DNA from: Mesostigma viride | Taxonomy: Eukaryota > Streptophyta > Mesostigmatophyceae > Mesostigmatales > Mesostigmataceae | NCBI GenBank assembly: GCA_009746045.1 | Contig: RPFO01000649.1 | Location: forward strand, 10,001-41,000 | DNA length: 31,000 bases | Direction of reading: 5' to 3' | Shown: positions 27,345 through 31,000 of the stretch, piece after piece | Numbering within the stretch: the first letter of the stretch is position 1 | How the letters are laid out: the number at the start of each line of letters is the position of its first letter | Notes under the pieces: model-generated | Databases searched by the model: none | Seen by the model: only the letters and a program-made list of their open reading frames with translations | Told to the model about the DNA's origin: nothing | Made by a program: the position numbers and the translations under genes

Positions 27345-28410
27345 GTGGGGTGGGCGAGGACCTGTCCCATGATTCCCCCCCTCGCTGGCGACCGGCCCCA
27401 TCACGAAGACAGCGATCGTACCATGCAAGACAAGGGCAGCGGTGACCGCAGTCAAGCTGCGGGAGGTAAACTGCGCAGCGGTGCACACTGGACAAAACCA
27501 ATCCCCCTCCGGAATGCTGGTGACCACTGGCTGCAAACACTGCATGTGCCAACCACAGTTACACTGATCACACAATAACATGGACTCCGCCTGATCGACC
27601 CGGTGACAAACCTGACACTGGGCGTCCTTGACTCGGCGAGATGTGTGCGGTTGGAGGTCGTGGACCAAATTGGGCAGCGAGCAGGGACTGAAGTTGCTGA
27701 GGTTGTCTGTCGTACGGCTCCCGTCGGCGCCCTCCAAAATTGCCACTCCCGATGGTTTGATAGCCACAATGCGCAAAATGGTGGGCCCTGCCTCCACATC
27801 CAAAGTGTGCTTCAGCTGAGTGCGCAGGAAAACATACTGCCCTGGCCTAAACCGCAGCTGGCGAGCCATGTATGCGCCCCCCCGGCGCTGAGCGTAGCGC
27901 AGGGAGTCCCTGTGCTGAGCAATGAACAAGTTGTTCATCGCGATGGGCATGACCTTCTTAAAAGTCTCTGCCCTGGCCAGCACCTCAACAAAAAATTGCT
28001 GAGCGTTGTCGAAGGCCATGGGTTCGGGGTGCGCAACCTGTGCCTCCGTAGGCAAAAGAGGATTACGCCCGAACAGAAGGAAATACGGGGAGAAGGTAGC
28101 GAGAGACTCCTGGGGAGACATGCGATAACCCATGGCAATCCATGCCAACTCGCGATCCCACCTGGCCGACTCCGGCACCTGCAGGCTCCACTTGCGCTGT
28201 GCCTGCTTGATGGTCTGCACCAATCTCTCAGCCAAACCATTGGCCTGACTGAGGATGCTCCCGAGAAGTGCGACGGTGATCAATAAGACATCCATCCAGC
28301 AACTCCTGGAACTCACCCCTGAACTCACCACCCTGGTCCGTGACTACCTCCGCGGGAGCCCCAAACCTGGTGATGATGTCCGCAAAATGCTTCGCTGTGG
28401 TAGCGGCATG
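27345..28410 (-). pseudogene. Gypsy 2 integrase C-terminal half with PHD finger
   Basis: It contains the integrase E motif (NGLAERLVQTIKQAQ), MGYRMSPQESLATFSPYFLLFG, the beta-barrel segment FRPGQYVFLRTQ with GPTILRIVAIKPSG, and a complete C4HC3 PHD finger at about 27483-27622 (CQVC, CDQC, WHMQC, CPVC). This frame is intact where gypsy 1 has its AT duplication. Before it, near 28246-28253, a TGAC tandem duplication (TGACTGAG against TGAG in gypsy 1) shifts the frame away from the segment carrying VVTDQGGEFRGEF (second catalytic Asp, about 28345). A G-rich tract at 27370-27386 is the probable polypurine tract. Confidence 0.85.
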
Positions 28411-29260
28411 CTTGTCATGCAGCCATGGGGATCAACTCAACCCATTTGCTAAACCTCTCCACGCATACCATGACATAGAGGTTGCCGTCAGGGCTCTCCT
28501 GAAACGGCCCGCACAGATCGACGTGCCAGCGATAAAACAAGCCCTTGATGGGAAGCGACATCAGCTCCTTGGCACCATGATCTGCGCTAAAGTTAGCCTT
28601 GGTTCGAGCACACGGGACACAGCTGGCCACTACCTGGGCCACCGTGTGTCGCATGTTATTCCACCAATATAGCTGGTCCGTACGAGGCTGAGCGTGCGAT
28701 TGCCACCCAAGTGACCATACCGCTCGTGGTACGCCTGCACTATAGCAGCGCGCTTGTCAGGCGGTGGGACGACCACCCTACGCTTGCCCAACAGCTTGTA
28801 CAAAACCCCATCTTCCCAACCATAGGTTGCAGCCCTGTGCTGCACCCTGTTCAACTCCGTCGCCTTCTGAGCAGGAGTCTGGACAATCGACTGGAGTAGG
28901 AGCCAAGACAGCACCCTGCACTTGCTCCAAAACTCGACCATCTAGCCAGATATCAGCGGTGTAGCAATCAGCAAGAGAGCTATGCGCTAAGAGAGCCTGC
29001 ACAGCGATCAGCTGCTGCAGAGAAGGATCAATGTCAAAGGACAGAGACCTACCCTCTTCCATAGCGCACACAGCTTTGGATGGCGTGAATGGCGACGGCC
29101 GCACCGGGTCGTCGCTGATGCCAAAGTCCGCCACAGAGTACTCGACACTGCGCCAAAACTATCTTGCTGCCTGAACCATGCAAATAGAAACCGCATTCCA
29201 GTTGCCGTCCTGGCTTTCTACCACACATGCCAACAAAAGCAGGAAGGCATCCCGACAAAT
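28411..29260 (-). pseudogene. Gypsy 2 integrase N-terminal region, 5'-truncated and frameshifted
   Basis: Pieces in three frames follow the gypsy 1 order: SDDPVRPSPFTPSKAV and DIWLDGRVLEQVQG, then YGWEDGVLYKLLGKRRVVVPPPDKRAAIVQAYHERYGHLGGNRT (HH of the zinc domain), then VASCVPCARTKA (CC) with YRWHVDLCGPF (first catalytic Asp) and VCVERFSKWVELIP. RT and RNase H are absent; similarity to gypsy 1 begins only at about 29260. The copy is clearly diverged from gypsy 1 in protein sequence, so these are two separate lineages or old insertions. Confidence 0.85.
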
Positions 29261-29913
29261 CTAAATTGCTACCCTGTTGCCGATCTCATCTCCTAGAGGC
29301 TCCGGCATTTCTGTCCCTGGGAATGTCCGGCATTGAGTCACGTCCACCAAGGTCGAAGCATAATATTTTTCAGACAATCTGCACGCTCACACCTTGCGTG
29401 TGAGTGGCCCATGCAGCAAACATTGCTTCTAATCTTTCCTTTCTAGAAGAAATCCCTTTGTAGGGCTGCCAGCTATTTCGCATTCATTCCAGCGATCTGG
29501 CTCCGCACCGCAAATTGTCCTTTTCCATTTTGTGTCCAGTCCTCATAACGTTGACCCGCTATTCTACACCACAAAGACACCTCAGTGGCCTGTCGATAGC
29601 CTCGGCGCTGTTGAAGTCCAGCAGTCCAGCTCCAGCTGAGTCCAGCTCCAGCTGTCCACTAACTCGCGTATGATCCTCTCGACGCTGCGCACTTGTCAGC
29701 TGCCGTCCGCTCAAGTCAGTGCTGCGCGCCCAGCTGTGCCTGGCCCGGCGCGCGTGCACGTACACTTTCGTCCGCTCTTATGCTGCAAGTGCTAGTGTCC
29801 CCCCCCCGGTCACGTACTAGCCTTTGTCGAAAATGCGTAGAAAACAAATTCCTTGCGCACGTCACCGGTCTTGTGCATAGTGGGCGCCCGGATGACCTAG
29901 CTCGCGTCCGTGA
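29261..29913. other. Gap between gypsy 2 and the LINE endonuclease C-terminal part
   Basis: No supportable gene. CCAGCTCCAGCTGAGT occurs twice in tandem near 29625-29657. The sequence does not match gypsy 1 downstream of its own integrase and may be LINE, LTR or other insert. Confidence 0.4.
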
Positions 29914-30939
29914 CATGACGACATCGACGGCTGGCGGTTCTACTACGGAGGCGGCGCCGGCACCGGGAACGGGGGCGTCGGTCTCCTCTGCTCCCCGCTC
30001 GCCGTACGCCACATGGGCAAACCCCAGCTGGTCAACGCTCGGCTCCTTGTGGCCACTTTTCATTCGATGGAGGGCCACTCGACCTATGCCCTGACGGTGG
30101 GCGTTGGTTACGCACCCCACTCCGGCCACCCAGAACAAGATCGCAAGGACTTCTTTGCAGCGCTGGAGAACCTGGCGAACGGCATCCCTGGTCGCAACTA
30201 CCTCGCTCTGCTGCTGGACGCCAACGCCACGCTACCACCGGGTACTGGCGGATGTCAGCACGCCCCCAACGGTACGGTCTCCAATGCCAACACTGAAATT
30301 TTTGCTGATTTGCTTACGACATGCGATTTGGTCACTGCCAACACCCGCTTTCCACATAGTCCAGATGCTTTGGTCACACACACCTCGCCAACTGGCACTG
30401 AACGCTGCATTGACTATGTTGTAATGCGCAAGCATCATCAAGGATCTGTACTAGCTGCTCGCTCGCATGTGATCCCCCTGGTGCGCTCCGATCATCGCAT
30501 CGTCACCGCCCGCATCCGCCTGCGATTCCCCTCGCCATTTCGTAAGCACGTGGCACCACCTGATTTGCGCCCACTTCAGTTGCTTGAGAAATCTGACGAC
30601 GCTCTGGAAGACTTCCCTGAAAAACGCGCCCCCAAGCGCGCGGCAGAGGCGTTCGTCGACGCGCTGGACATCCCGGCCAGCGACGCCCAGCTGTTCGCTG
30701 CCGGCCCGGCATCGGCCCTTCGGCACCTCGCTGACAAGCTGCCCGCGGCCGGGGCCCTGCTGCCCCCCCGCCGCCCGCCCCGCTTCACCAGCCTGCACCG
30801 GCTCCCCGCCGTCATCCAGGCCCGGCAAGCCCTGCCCGACAACAGCGACCCCGCCCGCTACGCCCGCCTCAAAGCCGATTACCACTCAGCCATCCGGCAG
30901 GCGACCAAGGAGCAGGAGGACCTTCATGTCCGCGAGTAG
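29914..30939 (+). pseudogene. LINE endonuclease, C-terminal part and linker
   Basis: The frame opens after TGA at 29911-29913 and reads DIDGWRFYYGGG, GGVGLLCSPLAV, the Tyr motif VGVGYAPHSGH, the Asp-Asn pair in LALLLDANATL, RCIDYVVMRKHH and the catalytic LVRSDHRIVTARI. These are motifs 3 to 6 of an APE-type endonuclease. A Pro/Arg-rich linker (LLPPRRPPRFTSLHRLP) and a helix (YARLKADYHSAIRQATKEQED) follow, as in LINE ORF2 ahead of the RT. The frame ends at TAG TAA (30937), but sense seems to continue in another frame (SSNFAHLKDQHGKYAWTRLRHA) to the window edge. The RT lies outside. Confidence 0.82.
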
Positions 30940-31000
30940 TAACTTCGCCCACCTCAAGGACCAGCACGGCAAGTACGCCTGGACCCGCCTGCGTCACGCC

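Overview
The window reads as a stretch of repeat-dense eukaryotic nuclear DNA made of transposable elements nested in one another. I found no convincing host gene, no rRNA or tRNA gene, no CRISPR array and no bacterial operon. The mix of Ty3/gypsy elements with a C-terminal PHD finger, a Ty1/copia-like element, a DIRS/PAT-type tyrosine-recombinase element and an APE-type LINE fits a large algal or other protist genome. A green alga is my best guess, but nothing here fixes the species.

Layout, left to right. (1) 1-4139: 3' two-thirds of a decayed gypsy element on the minus strand (RT, RNase H, integrase, PHD finger, polypurine tract, start of a presumed 3' LTR). (2) 4140-4673: a dispersed repeat, here called R, followed in the same direction by an unrecognised two-part ORF (4824-5909) with one in-frame TAG. 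(3) 6695-8298 and 19302-21547, minus strand: one tyrosine-recombinase retrotransposon (gag-like ORF, RT/RNase H, truncated recombinase) cut in two inside its RT. (4) 8299-19299: the insert that cuts it, a DNA transposon with CACTAGGAAG termini, TGAGAA-rich subterminal arrays and a 2-bp TG target duplication. (5) 9756-17306: a 7.55-kb LTR retrotransposon inside that transposon, with 616/617-bp LTRs and a 5-bp AGACA target duplication. (6) 22353-24078: an inverted copy of R next to a fragment of a relative of the LTR element, itself interrupted by a 743-bp insert. (7) 24079-27033: mostly unexplained. (8) 27034-30939: a LINE endonuclease whose two halves flank a second, 5'-truncated PHD-finger gypsy element (27345-29260, minus).

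The most interesting object is the 9756-17306 retrotransposon. Its gag and pol lie in one frame separated by a single UGA at the expected boundary. Its integrase precedes an aspartic-protease domain, the reverse of the usual Ty1/copia order. It carries an extra ORF between the 5' LTR and gag. Its RT region has been replaced by a third LTR copy plus a 571-bp perfect inverted repeat around the surviving RNase H tail, so this copy cannot make its own RT.

Order of events from the nesting: the tyrosine-recombinase element was present first, the CACTAGG transposon entered its RT, and the LTR element then entered the transposon. The two main LTRs differ at only three places that I could find by eye, so the last step is the youngest. 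No cooperative pathway links these genes; each set served its own element.
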